Assembly: GCF_018446385.1 (NCBI RefSeq)
Contig: NC_055987.1
Location: 5,665,705 to 5,729,704 of the forward strand
Source of the DNA: Zingiber officinale
Lineage: Eukaryota; Streptophyta; Magnoliopsida; Zingiberales; Zingiberaceae
Length of the DNA stretch: 64,000 bases
Direction of reading: 5' to 3'
Made by a program: the position numbers and the translations under genes. Each line of letters starts with the position of its first letter. The first letter of the stretch is position 1. This document shows, one piece after another, positions 24,101 to 35,352 of the stretch. Under the pieces are notes generated by a model that saw only the letters and a program-made list of their open reading frames with translations, searched no databases and was not told the origin of the DNA.

Positions 24101-24866
24101 AGAAAATTTTCTAGCTCTACTTGAGTGTAACCTTACACATTTTTTCTGGTTGCTAGGTTATTAGAGTTAAATGGTCCTTGCATGCTAGGGAAGAAATTGT
24201 TTTCGAGCTTCTGCATTACTTGAGAGGAAATGCCTCAAGAATCATGCTAGAGACAATTAAGAAGAGCACCAGGGAGATGTTGGAAGAGCAAGAGGCTGTC
24301 CGTGGGCGGCTTTTTACAATTCAAGACGTTATGCAGAGTACAGTGCGTGCATGGCTACAAGTATGACCTTGAAAGATTGTCGCCATGTTGGAATGGACAA
24401 AACATTTTTCTACTTTTTTATATGCAACCTTACCCATAAACCTGCCATCCATGTTGTTTATCTTATGGACTATGTGATCCAGGATAGAAGCCTCCGCGTT
24501 ACGCATAATTTGACCATCTTTGGTGGTTGCGGCCTAGTTCTTTCGATAATCACCGGGCTTTTTGGGATCAATGTGGATGGAATACCCGGGGGTGCAAACA
24601 CGCCATATGCGTTTGGTCTCTTTGCCGGAGTTCTTTTCTTCATAGGGATTGTTCTGATCGGTCTAGGGTTACTTTATCTTGGGTTGCAGAATCCGATTAC
24701 TGAAGAAAAAGTTCAGGTGAGGACGTTGGAGCTCCAGCAGCTGGTCTCCATGTTCCAGCATGAAGCGGAAACCCACGCCAAGGTTAGAGATGCCATCTCA
24801 AGGCATAATCTACCTCCAACTGCGGCAGATGTGCTCCAGGAAGCAGGATATGTTATTATACCATGA
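18155..24866 (+). CDS. CorA/ZntB-like Mg2+/Zn2+ transporter family protein
   Basis: CorA-family proteins are membrane channels or carriers for divalent metal ions. Eight coding exons close in frame to 566 residues: 18155-18167, 18250-18941, 20032-20217, 20332-20423, 21844-21903, 21999-22068, 24157-24360 and 24483-24866. The start ATG gives MKLNDGQDS after splicing into exon 2. The N-terminal 240 residues are soluble, with the WERPVGPTWWCHVTAGH region. A long cytosolic helical region follows. Two C-terminal membrane helices are in exon 8: the first ends in G-I-N (467-469) where classical CorA has G-M-N, the second is around YAFGLFAGVLFFIGIVLIGL. A GIN triplet is known from ZntB-type members, so the ion is uncertain. 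The last intron-rich half contains two retroposons. An AATAAA poly(A) signal is at about 24948. I recall a similar Arabidopsis protein (At2g42950) of the same class. Confidence 0.88.
21232..21580. repeat. Imperfect 180-bp tandem duplication in an intron
   Basis: Two adjacent copies (about 21232-21412 and 21413-21580) share CTGATCAAGGATCTATGATC, then TTTCCACTAATATAAT, then CAAATTGATCCT and TTTAGATTGTCC in the same order. They sit in the intron between coding exons 4 and 5 of the CorA-like gene. The copies have diverged by many substitutions and small indels. Confidence 0.7.
22113..22462 (+). mobile_element. 5'-truncated RTE-type LINE, 350 bp
   Basis: The plus strand encodes the C-terminal end typical of plant RTE reverse transcriptases: MLRWMCGHTRMNKIRNESIR, then sequence like LRWYGHVLRRP. 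It closes with the RTE 3' pattern (GCCGACCC..CTAGTGGGATAAGG) and a TTGTTTGTTGTTG tail. It is flanked by an exact 19-bp target duplication. Stops show it is inactive. It lies in intron 6 of the CorA-like gene in the sense direction. Confidence 0.85.
22482..22650 (+). mobile_element. tRNA-derived SINE (Au-like), 169 bp
   Basis: The element starts AAGGGGAACCTTGACGCAAC, matching a pol III box A region, and has a box B-like GAGTTTGAGTTGCGG region about 45 bp on. It then carries the Au-SINE-like words CCTCTTGCAATACA, TGCGTACAATAGACCC and CTTCATGCACAAGGTTGCCC. Diverged 19-bp target repeats flank it. It is the best preserved SINE in the window; fragments of a similar SINE occur at 55384, 56006 and 56650. 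Confidence 0.82.
22670..24156. other. Rest of CorA-like intron 6
   Basis: About 1.5 kb of intron. Positions 22750-23060 are richer in GC, with repeated CACCCCTTT and TAGACA words and several copies of GCAGTGTTGTT-like sequence, which suggests a diverged repeat whose family I cannot name. The remainder is plain AT-rich intron ending in the acceptor TTGCTAG before 24157. Confidence 0.4.
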
Positions 24867-25523
24867 AAAGAGGAACCACTGACTAATATTATACTTTGAA
24901 CAGCATGTCTCAGCTGCGAACTCTTTATTTAATGAACAGAAAAGTGAAAATAAAGAGGTTTGATAATAATCTGGACGTTCAGATTCCATGCTATTTGGCT
25001 TTTCCTCTATGTAATGAATTTTTGATTTTGAACAAACGTTATCTGTGTATAGGATAGTAATACAAGTCTTTTAGTCTTGGAGAATACTTTGATAGCATCA
25101 AATGTGAGGCTAATTGATTGATCATCTCCAGTTTTCTGCATGGTGAATTATTTTTGCAAATCCTGTTTTATTTTGATAGGTTCATAGGTGTTGTTAGATG
25201 CTTTTCAAAAATTGAGATAATAACTTATGGAAAAAAGCTTGTAACGAAATACACATTCCTAGTTCAGTGAGGGCATTACAGTTTCATTTTAGAGAAACGA
25301 AAGCATAATCATTCCTATAAAAGTATCTGGATATCATTGTAAAAACTTCAGGTTGTGAACCGTGGTTAGGAACAAAATCTCATCCTTACAAGAAAAAGCA
25401 TGTGGCCAGCATCATTAGCAATGCAGCATTCCAACCATTGCTTGGAGTCTTTGAGTTTGACCTAAGAATACAAGTTTAGTCTCCAATGATCAAAATGTAA
25501 TGATGCTGCTCTCAGCTTGTCTC
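24867..25523. other. Intergenic space between convergent genes
   Basis: The 657 bp between the CorA-like stop and the stop of the minus-strand unknown gene hold the two 3' UTRs. An AATAAA at about 24948 may serve the plus-strand gene. No other gene is seen. Confidence 0.6.
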
Positions 25524-28364
25524 TCATTCTTCCATTTCATCAGCAGATGGTGGATTCTCCACCTCGCTACCACTGTTAAAGTAATCTTTGACAGAATCAT
25601 CGTCAATATTGTATTTCAGAAATTTCAACTGTGATCCGGATTCTTCGTTTGCATGTTCCCTTTGCTTTCTCCTCTTCTTGCTCACGTCAGTTTTCATAGA
25701 ATGAGCAGCCGTGAGAAATGCAACTTCTGCTGTTCCCATGTCATCATCTTTCATAGCTTCGTTTTCAACTCTTCCTTTATTATCGAAGAAGAAAAGATCA
25801 TCATCTGCTGTGTTGGTTCCTGAATTGAACTTTGTAGCATCATCGTCATGAGATTCCTCAAACATCACTTTGTTACACAGTTCCAAAATGTCATCTTCAA
25901 AAAGCTTAAGCCCTCGTTCTTCAAGAACCACAAACCACTCTACAAGTTGAAACAAAGTTCTAACATTAACTAGAACACAACTTAAAGTCACGATGTGATA
26001 ATATTCAAAATACTAACTGAGAAGCCCTTGAGGTGTGTTAGCACTGGGTCGGTTGTGTTCATCCAAGCGAATCTGATGAGTGGCCCATTTGACCAAGGCA
26101 TTTGGAACACAGGATGTTGTGAATGCATTAGTATAGGATATAGCTTTGTTATAATCTCTTTTACCCCTGCAACGACAATGAATTTCAGCACTAATTCTAC
26201 CTTCGTCTACAAATATCTGCAGTCTCAAAATGGCTTGTATTCACCTGACTGAACGAATGGCTTCATGAGTAACAATCAGTCTTCTCATTATAAGATTCAT
26301 CAACGAGTCATTGAAGTTTTCTACTTTAAATCCTGGATTTATGAAAGAATAATCCACTAAAATCACAGAATCATAGAGGACATTTCGTATCAGGCTTTCA
26401 TCTTTCGAACTCTGAGGAAAAAAAACTTGCATTAGAAAAAGAATACGATTGAAATGTAGCCCATTAAGTTACATCAGATTACCCTTGAAATGAAATTGAA
26501 AATATCTAGTAGTCGATTGATGTTATGATTAAACAAAAAATATTTAGCATGAAAATAGACTGATATACTCGTAAATCGTAATAGATCTAGAGTTATGAGA
26601 CTTTAAGTTTATTCACTAGTGAAAAGGTCGGATAATTTACAAGATAACTGCTTATCCAGACTCGCATACCATATGAAACCAAAGTTACAGTTTAAGCATA
26701 ATATGATCTGTTTTACTTGGCCTCACATTTTCTTGATGCTACTTGTAGCTCTAACCTACTTGAAATCAAAAGTCCAATTTTCAAAGAACAACTTTCCCTA
26801 CAAGCAATGACTAGTTCATTTTTGTTGTGGACATTAATAGACGGGCATAAAATATTCAAAATCCAAGCAATGACTAGTTCATGATCCTGCTTGTGATCAA
26901 GCAAATATCACCAAATTATATCAAGATTATAAAGCTGGTTCTTGAGGCAAGCATAGCTAAATAATTCATCTGCAAGCTATCTAGGATATCCTGTATATCA
27001 ATTTTCAGTTCATTCACAAAGCAAGATCAACTATGGAGAATGTTGGTAAATATTACATCACGTTGAAATTCTTAGTTATGTCTCATTCATTGTCTTTGAC
27101 TAGCACACTTACCAAGATGGTAATAACTGGCAGTGGCGGCTTCAGTAGCAGTCTCAGTAGTATATCTGTTTATGAAGGTCAGAAGTCAGATAAGAATCAC
27201 AATCTGCCAAGGGAACATCTATCAAATCTAGGGAATGAAATAACACTTAGAACCAATTTAGGCAGTGAATAAGGTGCTGAAGAACTAAAGCTTTCAACAA
27301 TAACATGAAACTGACAGCATCATAAACTATAGTAAGACACAACAAAAACTATTGGTACATTCAAAGTTCAGATACATACTGAAATTAGATCGTATAAGCA
27401 AGTGTAGTAGCTTAGCATGATAATCTTCACACTATTATAAATCAACAGACCATCTAAGCTGAAGTTCCTTGTATGTTGAAATACTACAAATTTAGCTCAA
27501 GACTGAGCAGTTAAATCTTTCACATGAATTTGAAGTATGGGAAAGAAACTTACCAAAGAAAACACAGTTTTGAAACACAGATATTGAACTGACACTCCAT
27601 ATTGTCAGTTCCTTCTGTAAGTCTGGCCTTGGCAAACCATCCACCTGAACCTTCAGTGCCAAATTTAGAAAGAATGTCTCTGCCGCAACAGCACCAGCCA
27701 AATATCCAATTCCACACTTTTCTTGCTTGAAGAATGCACAAATTTCATCACTGAGACAAGGAAACAGAACATTCAAATCATCTCCTTTCTCACAATGCTG
27801 CAGTGTCCACACCCTAACTATATCCATAAAACAAGGCAGCAAGTAGCCATCAGAAAGCTCTTGACCATTAGAACTCCTACCACTACAAATGCTAACGTAG
27901 CTGATAACTGCCTCTGCCAAACTATCTATCTCCTTTCTCAACTTCTTCGCCACTTTCCCAGACAGCTTCTTTTCCTCTCTTACAAAGTAATATAGCTCCG
28001 AAACAACTGGAGCAAGCAAGGCCACGCTCTTTGGGCCATTGCACGAAGCGGAGCACGCCGAAAGAAGCTGAAGAAGGTCTCTCACCGCAAAAATTCGATC
28101 AAAAACGTCCCTTTTCGACCGGATTGCTTCGTGGTAGCCAAGAGCAGAGTAAAACCAGATTACCTCGAGCGGCGGATCGACGCTGGACTGGATCAGGCGG
28201 AAGAAAATCGGTCGGAAGGCGGAGAAGTCATAGGACTCCTTCGTAACTTCAATGAGGAACCGTTCGATGGATTCTTCGAGCATTGTCTGGAAGTTAGTGA
28301 CGGTGAGAGGGCCACAGGCGAGCGATTCGACCGGAGCAGGAGATTCGAGGATGATCGGGTCCAT
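25524..28364 (-). CDS. Conserved plant protein of unknown function
   Basis: I do not recognise a named family. Five coding exons close in frame to 531 residues: 28364-27554, 27165-27113, 26411-26245, 26166-26018 and 25939-25524, each with GT-AG borders and matching phases. The N-terminal two thirds are helix-rich without membrane segments or a signal peptide (MDPIILESPAPVESLACGPL at the start; ALGYHEAIRSKRDVFDRIFA further on). The middle reads like a repeat-helix scaffold. The C-terminal 100 residues are acidic and low in complexity, with a basic KKRRKQRE patch that could be a nuclear signal, and end SGSEVENPPSADEMEE. The clean splicing and frame make it a real gene. It is divergent from the MSAP gene. 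A nuclear or cytosolic scaffold role is only a guess. Confidence 0.82.
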
Positions 28365-28733
28365 TGGAAGTGGTGGGCTTCAGATGTTACTAGGGATCGA
28401 GTAGTCGTGGGCGGGCTGGAGGCTATAAACCCTAACCCTAGTTTCTCCGATCGGTTTTCGGGGGAAAATTTGATTCGGAAAAGGGCCGTTTTTCACTGGC
28501 TGGGGAATTTTCCAATTTATCCTTAAACTTCTCAAATTCCGCCCTTTTACATTTTGAGGACAGAATTATGAGAAATATAATTTCAATCAAGATTTTTTCG
28601 GATCCTAGTATAGGCCAAGTGAAACTATCATAACGGGTCGGATCATAGTCTTCTTGAAGCTTTGATCCAAAGACCAGGTAATCTAAATAGGCACGTATCA
28701 AGTCGCGAGGTGGCGGAGAGCAGAAGACGAGCA
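28365..28733. promoter_or_regulatory. Shared promoter region of two divergent genes
   Basis: Only 369 bp separate the start codons of the minus-strand unknown gene and the plus-strand MSAP gene. The segment contains AAACCCTAACCCTAG at about 28428-28442, which includes the plant telo-box word AAACCCTAA, often found in promoters of growth and ribosomal genes. No TATA box was clear for either side. A bidirectional promoter is inferred from spacing. Confidence 0.55.
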
Positions 28734-31700
28734 ATGGCGTCGCGCTTCCAGTCCTCCCCCTCTTCGTTCCTTTTTCTTCTTCTCTTGCTCTCTTCTTCTC
28801 TTCCCCATTCCCTCGCTTCCTCGAAGAAGCCGCCCGCGGCTGCTCGAAAGGGCGACATCCCCTTCATCAAGTGCCAGGTCTGTGAGAAGATCTCCCATCA
28901 AATTATACATCAGGTGAAGCAAAAGGAGTCTCAGATTTCGCCAAAGAAGGTTCTTATTTTCTCGACTCTTTGTTCAAGTTCTTTCTCATTTGCGCCCGCT
29001 TTTCCTCTATCTAAGTAGATCTGGGTTGATTGGTTTGGTGCTGGATTAGGTTTCGGAGCTCCAGATCATTGAAATAGCTGAAAATATTTGTAATCTGAAG
29101 AAAGAAGAGTCGGATTGGATTCTCCAGATTGACCTTGTTGAGAAAGGCGATAAATTGGAGGTACGTGCAGGAAATTCACTAAGCCGCAGTTAGCTTGTTT
29201 AACTTGTTATATACTAGCATATATAAAAATATAATCTGTCTTGTTCCATTGATTGGATAGTTACTACATTTTAAGGCTTCTTTCTGGAAGCGGTACAATA
29301 TAGAGATTGAGGAATTACAATTTCAACGCTCTAACGAATTCATTGATGCAAGGATGGTATTCTGGGATTGGTTTCTTTGTTACCTGGGGCTGTTTAAATT
29401 CTCTATCACATTTGTTCAATCCCTCGTTTTACATGCTGTTAGATCTCTCTGCAAACCCTTGTCCCGGTGTATGTATTTTGACTTCCAGGTGTAAATGTGT
29501 AATAATCTTGCTATGTATTTAGTTTATGTGGAACTCAATAAGGAGATATGTATTAGTTAAGTGATTGAGCTCAATTATAAATTATGATAACCCCTAAAAC
29601 CTGTTGGTTGCGCACTACCCTTATTATCTTGGCAAAAGTTTTTTCTTCCTGTTTTTCAGAAATACACAAATTGTTAGTTTTAATTCTTCCCCTTTCCTTT
29701 TCATTCCAAGCCACTTCTTGGCACCATTAGTTGGTTTCCTTACTGATATATATTTTTGACCCAATATACTCCTCTTTTGTAATTGTTAACTAGATTTTGC
29801 ATTTTCCAGCTGATTGAGCAAGGTGTTGAAGGATTATGTAATTCAGAATGTAAAACCATTGAGCGTGCTTGTCAAGAGGTATCATACATTTCTTCCATCT
29901 GATGTAAACGTTGTTTGGGCAATGGAAAATATCAAATGTAGTTGTTTTATATAGATTCCTTTCATCAAACTGAGTATTGTTTTTACTGCTTTAGTTGAGC
30001 ATTTCAACAAACAGTTAATGATCAATAATCCTTCTTTTTGTCCATCATTGATATAATGAAACTCAGGTTCTTGCCCTATGTTGTTGGCTGCAGTAGTTAT
30101 GACCTATCACTCTACATTTACTTTGGGAAGAATCTCTATTAAGTATGGCATATAAATGCAGTGATGATGTGCTCTCATGGAAAGGTTTGATATTGTTCCA
30201 TTGCCTAAACTGAAGAGGCTGTGAAATAATCGGCATTCCTTATGCTGTTCTAAAATTATACACTAATTCACTAGTTGATGTCCACACAACACATTGTACC
30301 ATGGTTTATATGTTTGTTGCATTACCAAAATTTATGGTTATGTATCTCTCGGATCAAAGGGGAATAGAAGATTGGTGTTCAAGATTTGACCTCCCACATA
30401 ATAGTTTTGATAGCATCAAGAATCCCTGTTTAATTCCAGTTTTCTTTTAGAAAAAGTCATTCAAAATAAATAGTCAGATGCTAGATAGATTTGTTTACAG
30501 AAAATTGAACCAATGTTCTTTTGTTTCTTGAATTTCCATTTCCTAGTATTATTTATATTAACTTTTTTTTTTTTGTTTTTCAGGAAGATAAACAATATTC
30601 TGTATAACAAATAAATTTAATTATACAATGGTGTCAAAGAAACTTGCATGATTTTTTTATTTGCTTTCCAAATTTTAAATTCATTTTATGGAAAATGTAA
30701 ACTGAAAATAGAAATCTTGAAATGGTTTCCATGAACCAAATGCATCCTTAAACATCTTAATGGATTATCACTGAAAAATGAATAAGTATGCCTACTGGTA
30801 AATTTATATTTCATTGGCCCACTTTTTCCATTTATGTCATTTGTATAGTTCCCGACGCAATATCTTGAGCATTGGACTATTATTGTTCTTCGAGGCCAAT
30901 TTCAAATTTCTGTCAGACCATTGCTGTATGGTACCACACCACAACAAGATTAAAATATAATAAAAAAATGGTTTAATTGTATAAAAAAATTGAAGTTGGG
31001 AGAAAATAAATTCCAAGCAGTATGTCAATTGTGTTGTATGGAATACCATACAGCACAACCCACCTACTAGAAATTTCGAGGTATATGAACTAATCCCTTG
31101 TCGATTTGTTAAATAGCAATTGAGTTGTAGAGATTCAGTTTACTAAACCATGTACTTGATCCAAGGTTTGGAATTTCATTCGTTACAGCTTGGTATATTC
31201 GGAATTCACTTGTCTGGGAGATTGCTAGTAGGTGGACCGCCACTCTTGCTCAGTTCACTAGTAAAAAATTGTACTGGATGTATGCATTCTTGGTAGGTAT
31301 AGCATCTTGTCGGATAGCATATGTTCTATACTGAGCATCACCTGACATTGGTCAATTGACCTTGTGCTTCAATGGACACAACTGTGAGAGGAAGAAGAGA
31401 ATTTGGCTGAGTAGTGGTCAGGTTACCATGGATAAGAATTGGATGCTTATTTCTCGTGCATTTTGGACTTGAGGCCTTCCATCCTGAGAATGTTTTTTCT
31501 ATGTGATAAAAATATGATTTGGCAAGTCATGAATAGGTCTCACTTCTGGATGATTCACTGGATGATAAATCCAAAATATAACCAAAATGATTGGAACTTT
31601 TTATTGTTTTTTCTATTATGAGCACACCTATAGGATCTCACCAATTAGGAGATAAGAAGGGCCAGTGCAAGCCGTTGTTTCCTTGCCTCCTAAGGCAAAA

Positions 31701-33712
31701 AGCTTGTTTCCATAAACTGAACCAGCAACTCAAACTGTCGCTTCTTACTCTTAGACTGCAATGTTGCAACCTTACAGCTGCACAAAACCCCACTTTTTTG
31801 GTTTTGTTTGGCATTATACTGATTTAAGCTTTTAATATGTTGTCTACCACGTTTTGGTTATTTAACACTTAGTGTGCATACTTAGTTTAAGATACTTGAC
31901 TATTTTTATAATATGCATGATACATTCATTTGCAGATCTTGGGTTATACGGATACTGATGTTGCTGAATTTGTGTATAGCACTAGACCTTCAGTTGATCA
32001 GTTGATTAATTTTCTCTGCAAGGACCTTTCTAAAGCATGCTCTGTCAAGCCACCCCCTCTTCCTGCGGTGATTTTCTGTACTTGATATTTATCACAGTTC
32101 AAATGAAAATGAAGATTCCTTGCAAGACTATACTTTGTCATCTATGTTTGTCTTAATTGTAGCATGTGATCACCCAATTAATGCAATTATAGTATCTGAC
32201 AATTTTGACAAGATCAAAAGGGGAAAAACTGAAAAATAAAACGAATCTGTAACAAGTATAGATTTATCATTATATTGTAGTTGTGGTTGTAGTTGTAGCC
32301 AACAAAATGATAGTTATATTGTAGTTGTGGTTCCTGTCTTTTCCATTAGTTCGGATCCTCTATCTCAAACATCCTGTGTCCCTATGTCCCCTCGCCGATC
32401 AAATGGCCATGACATCCTCGAGATGTGTATGACATCCTCGTGATGTGTACTGCATTCTTGAGATATGATCTGGCCCTAATCGACAAGGAGACATGGGGAC
32501 ACGGGGTGTTTGGGACAGAGGATCCGAACTCCTTTTTCATTATCTTTATCGAGCCATATTAATCCCAATTCTGTGACAGGCTACATGATTTATCATTTTA
32601 TGAACTCAGGCCAACTATATAATCAATTGTACACCTTCGAACATATCTTTTAGTTGGATCTACATTTAATTTATCATTAAGTTGCAATTTGTCAATTTTT
32701 ATTGCGCCCTTATTAATATTTCTACTGGATTAACCTTTTTCTTATATTTAATTAGTTCTCTGAAACACACAATTTTGCTTGTCGCTCCACCCCTTTCCCC
32801 AAAACTGCTGCACATGATCTGACCCACTTGTGCAGCTTCAGTTTCCAATCATTTAGAAATAACTTACACCCACATTTAGTATATCATATTAGCATCATGC
32901 AGAGTGCCAACGCCCCATATCTTTATGGCCTTGGGCCAACTCCGATGTCATTGTGGACACATGTACCTGTTGTTGACAAAATAAGTCATCTTGGACTGAA
33001 ATATGTGAATCAGTTTCTTTGATTAACGAATTACCTGACATCAACTGATTTGGAAGTTTCTTGAGATAATTAAAATGCCAAGTATCCCTGCAAACAAACT
33101 GCAATTTAAATATTAAACTTCATGGAGGTACAAGAACTGAATTATACATAACTTCAAATTTGCAGGATAGGATTACTGGAGAAGCATTTGTTGCCAAGCC
33201 CGCCAAAGAAGCTGAAATGGATAAGATTTTGAGATCTATGGAGGTATTTTACTATCGGGTTTAGGCTTTCCAATTTGCTTCATGTAGTGCAATGGATTTG
33301 ATGTCTCCAATTTTTGCGAGAACAGGGCATGCCAGGGGCGCCAGGAATGAAAATGTACTCACGTGAAGATTTGATGAGTGGTAAATTCGGTGGCAGTGAA
33401 GAAGATGATGACGAGGAGGAAGAAGATGACCTCTCTGAGAAACTGGTTTGCCAATTTTTTCCTTCTTGTTTTAAGTAATCAAACACCGAGCTTGAGGCCT
33501 TTTTTTTTTTTTGCTTCATTATTCAGGGAAACATTTTAAAAAGTAAAGACTCTCCCAAGCGGGACTATAAACAGAAGCTTTTGCAAGGTTTTGCAGAAAC
33601 TGGGACAGCGATAAAGAGGCATATAAGCAAAGTATCTAAACATGCTAAGAGCTTGTGGAGAAAGTTTACAAAAGGTTCAAGCCCAGCAAAAGCAAAAAAG
33701 ATTGATCTCTGA
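28734..33712 (+). CDS. MSAP/canopy-type saposin-like ER protein
   Basis: The family (DUF3456; TLR4-regulator/MIR-interacting MSAP, canopy relatives) comprises secretory-pathway proteins with a saposin-like disulfide fold, thought to aid folding of clients. Seven coding exons give 303 residues: 28734-28949, 29050-29160, 29810-29878, 31936-32067, 33166-33243, 33326-33445 and 33527-33712. A signal peptide (about 1-28, with FLFLLLLLSSSL) precedes a C-Q-V-C motif at 47-50. More cysteines follow in LCNSECKTIERACQE and FLCKDLSKACSV, the saposin-like set. After these come GMPGAPGMKMYSREDLMSG, an acidic run (EEDDDEEEEDD) and a Lys-rich end without KDEL. The first donor (AAG|GTTCTT) is weak but joins KK to VSEL as expected. 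Similar to Arabidopsis At1g42480 as I recall it. The start at 28734 puts the signal peptide at the very N-terminus. Confidence 0.88.
32348..32530. mobile_element. Fold-back MITE, 183 bp, in an MSAP-gene intron
   Basis: The left arm AGTTCGGATCCTCTATCTC and the right arm, read in reverse, AGTTCGGATCCTCTGTCCC pair over about 55 bp, almost the whole element. The middle has ATGACATCCTCGAGATGTGT-like direct repeats. The flanks TTTCCATT and TTTTTCATT may be a target duplication, but the offset makes this uncertain. The superfamily is unclear. Confidence 0.65.
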
Positions 33713-35352
33713 ACCTGCAAGAACCATTTTTTTCAGTGAGTGAAATCAGAGTTAGTTTGAGAGCAAGTTTAGTTGCACAAAATGTGATGAACCTGTGCCA
33801 GAACAGTTAGGCATTATTGTTTGCTTCTTTTTTTATTTTATTTTATCCAAAAGTATATTTAATGGGCCTAGTTTTATAATTAGGATTAAGAACTGTAGAC
33901 ATCATTTATGTTAGATATGTTTTCAAAAACCTTGCTCCCTAATGTGAAAGTGAGCTGAACTACAGGTCGAAATTGATGATCTTTCAACTAATCCCTCTTC
34001 AGGTTTCCCCCATCTATAATGAATCAAATGTTTATTTGTAATAATTGACCAATTTAAATCTGCTTTCATTTTTTTTTGGAAAAAAGGTTGTCTCTGCTTA
34101 TCATTGTGTTAAAAATAAAAGTGTTTCTTAAGAAGATTCAGATGAACAGATGCTTAAGGGTAAGGAGAAAGTTAATTTGGACTTTTTTCTTTTCACTTTG
34201 CTACATTCTTCTCTTTTGTTATTCTAAGGAAGTAAACAACCCACACCCCCTAGATTACTTTGCTCCTTATACATAACCATAAAAAATGCATCATATTTCA
34301 AGAATATTACAAGTTCATAATGACTATATGTTTCATTCCTTTCCTCTAATTTGCACATAATTCAAAATTATTCTTTATCTCATCAATTAAGGATGTCGAT
34401 GAATTGGATGAGTTCGGATCAGATTGAAGTAAAAATTTTATAAAAAAATTTCAATCTGAATTCAAACACAAATCCTAAACCCGATTAATTTTTTTATTAT
34501 TATTTTTCTTACCATTCTTCATTTTTATCTTAATATTCATCATTATTGTACTAACCTTAATATTGATGTACATAAAAATATCTTGATTTTTAAAATAAAA
34601 TTTAATTTAATCCTTAAAAAAATCTACTAAACTCTAAATTCTATTCAATCTGAATTTATCCGAACCCAATCTGATCTCGAAAACTCCCAAACCAAACTAA
34701 ATAATTTTAAGATCGGTTTGAATCATGTTAACCGATCCGATTTATTTTTACACTTCTAATCAATTGGTCTATATAATTCACAAAACTTGCTTAAGGAAAA
34801 TAGTTGTTTTCGAGAATGAAATGTTTTGGACACAATATTATTACGAGGATAAATTATATTTAATTTTTTCATATAAAATATTTTAATTTGATTCAACTCA
34901 ACAGATTATACATAACACCCTGTAATTTACTGAATTTTCAATCCTTTTTAAAGGATTTGCCTATACAAGGGAAGAAAAGTGCCCCGCAAACCCTAGTCAT
35001 GTTCCGGAGTCAAAATCTCGAAACTACCCCGATTGGACTCGATGAATAAATTGCCGATGCACTCGCCTCGCCGCTGACGCCCGAGCGGCTGCGTCTTCGC
35101 TTTACGATCTCTTCCCCGTGGTGTCATTTGGAAGGTGACATCCACATCTCTGTTTTCTTCATGCTCTCGACCAATAGTTGCTTCTATGGTTTCCAAATTT
35201 CGTTTTGTTCCGATCGTCTCGTCGGATCTAGGGTTTGCATTCAGTCAATCCGTTTGCACTTTCGTTCTGCCTTTTTTATCGCCGGTTCTTGAAATCGATG
35301 ACTGATAAAATAAGTTTGTTTAAATTTTGGCACAGGCTCTTAGAGTTTGTAG
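33713..35352. other. Intergenic region with 3' UTR, MITE and the ATP20 leader
   Basis: The first 400 bp are probably the MSAP-gene 3' UTR and flank. A hAT-like MITE sits at 34389-34757. From about 34960 the sequence becomes GC-richer, with AAACCCTAG near 34988, and probably contains the 5' UTR of the ATP synthase gene. An acceptor-like GGCACAG at about 35336 suggests a leader intron. No other gene is seen. Confidence 0.5.
34389..34757. mobile_element. hAT-like MITE, about 369 bp
   Basis: The left end (AAGGATGTCGATGAATTGGA) and the right end in reverse (AGAAGTGTAAAAATAAATCG) are weakly inverted. The flanks CATCAATT and AATCAATT form an 8-bp duplication with one mismatch. The inside repeats words like GATCGGTTTGAATC and CCGATCCGATTT. 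The exact edge may shift by one base. Confidence 0.6.
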
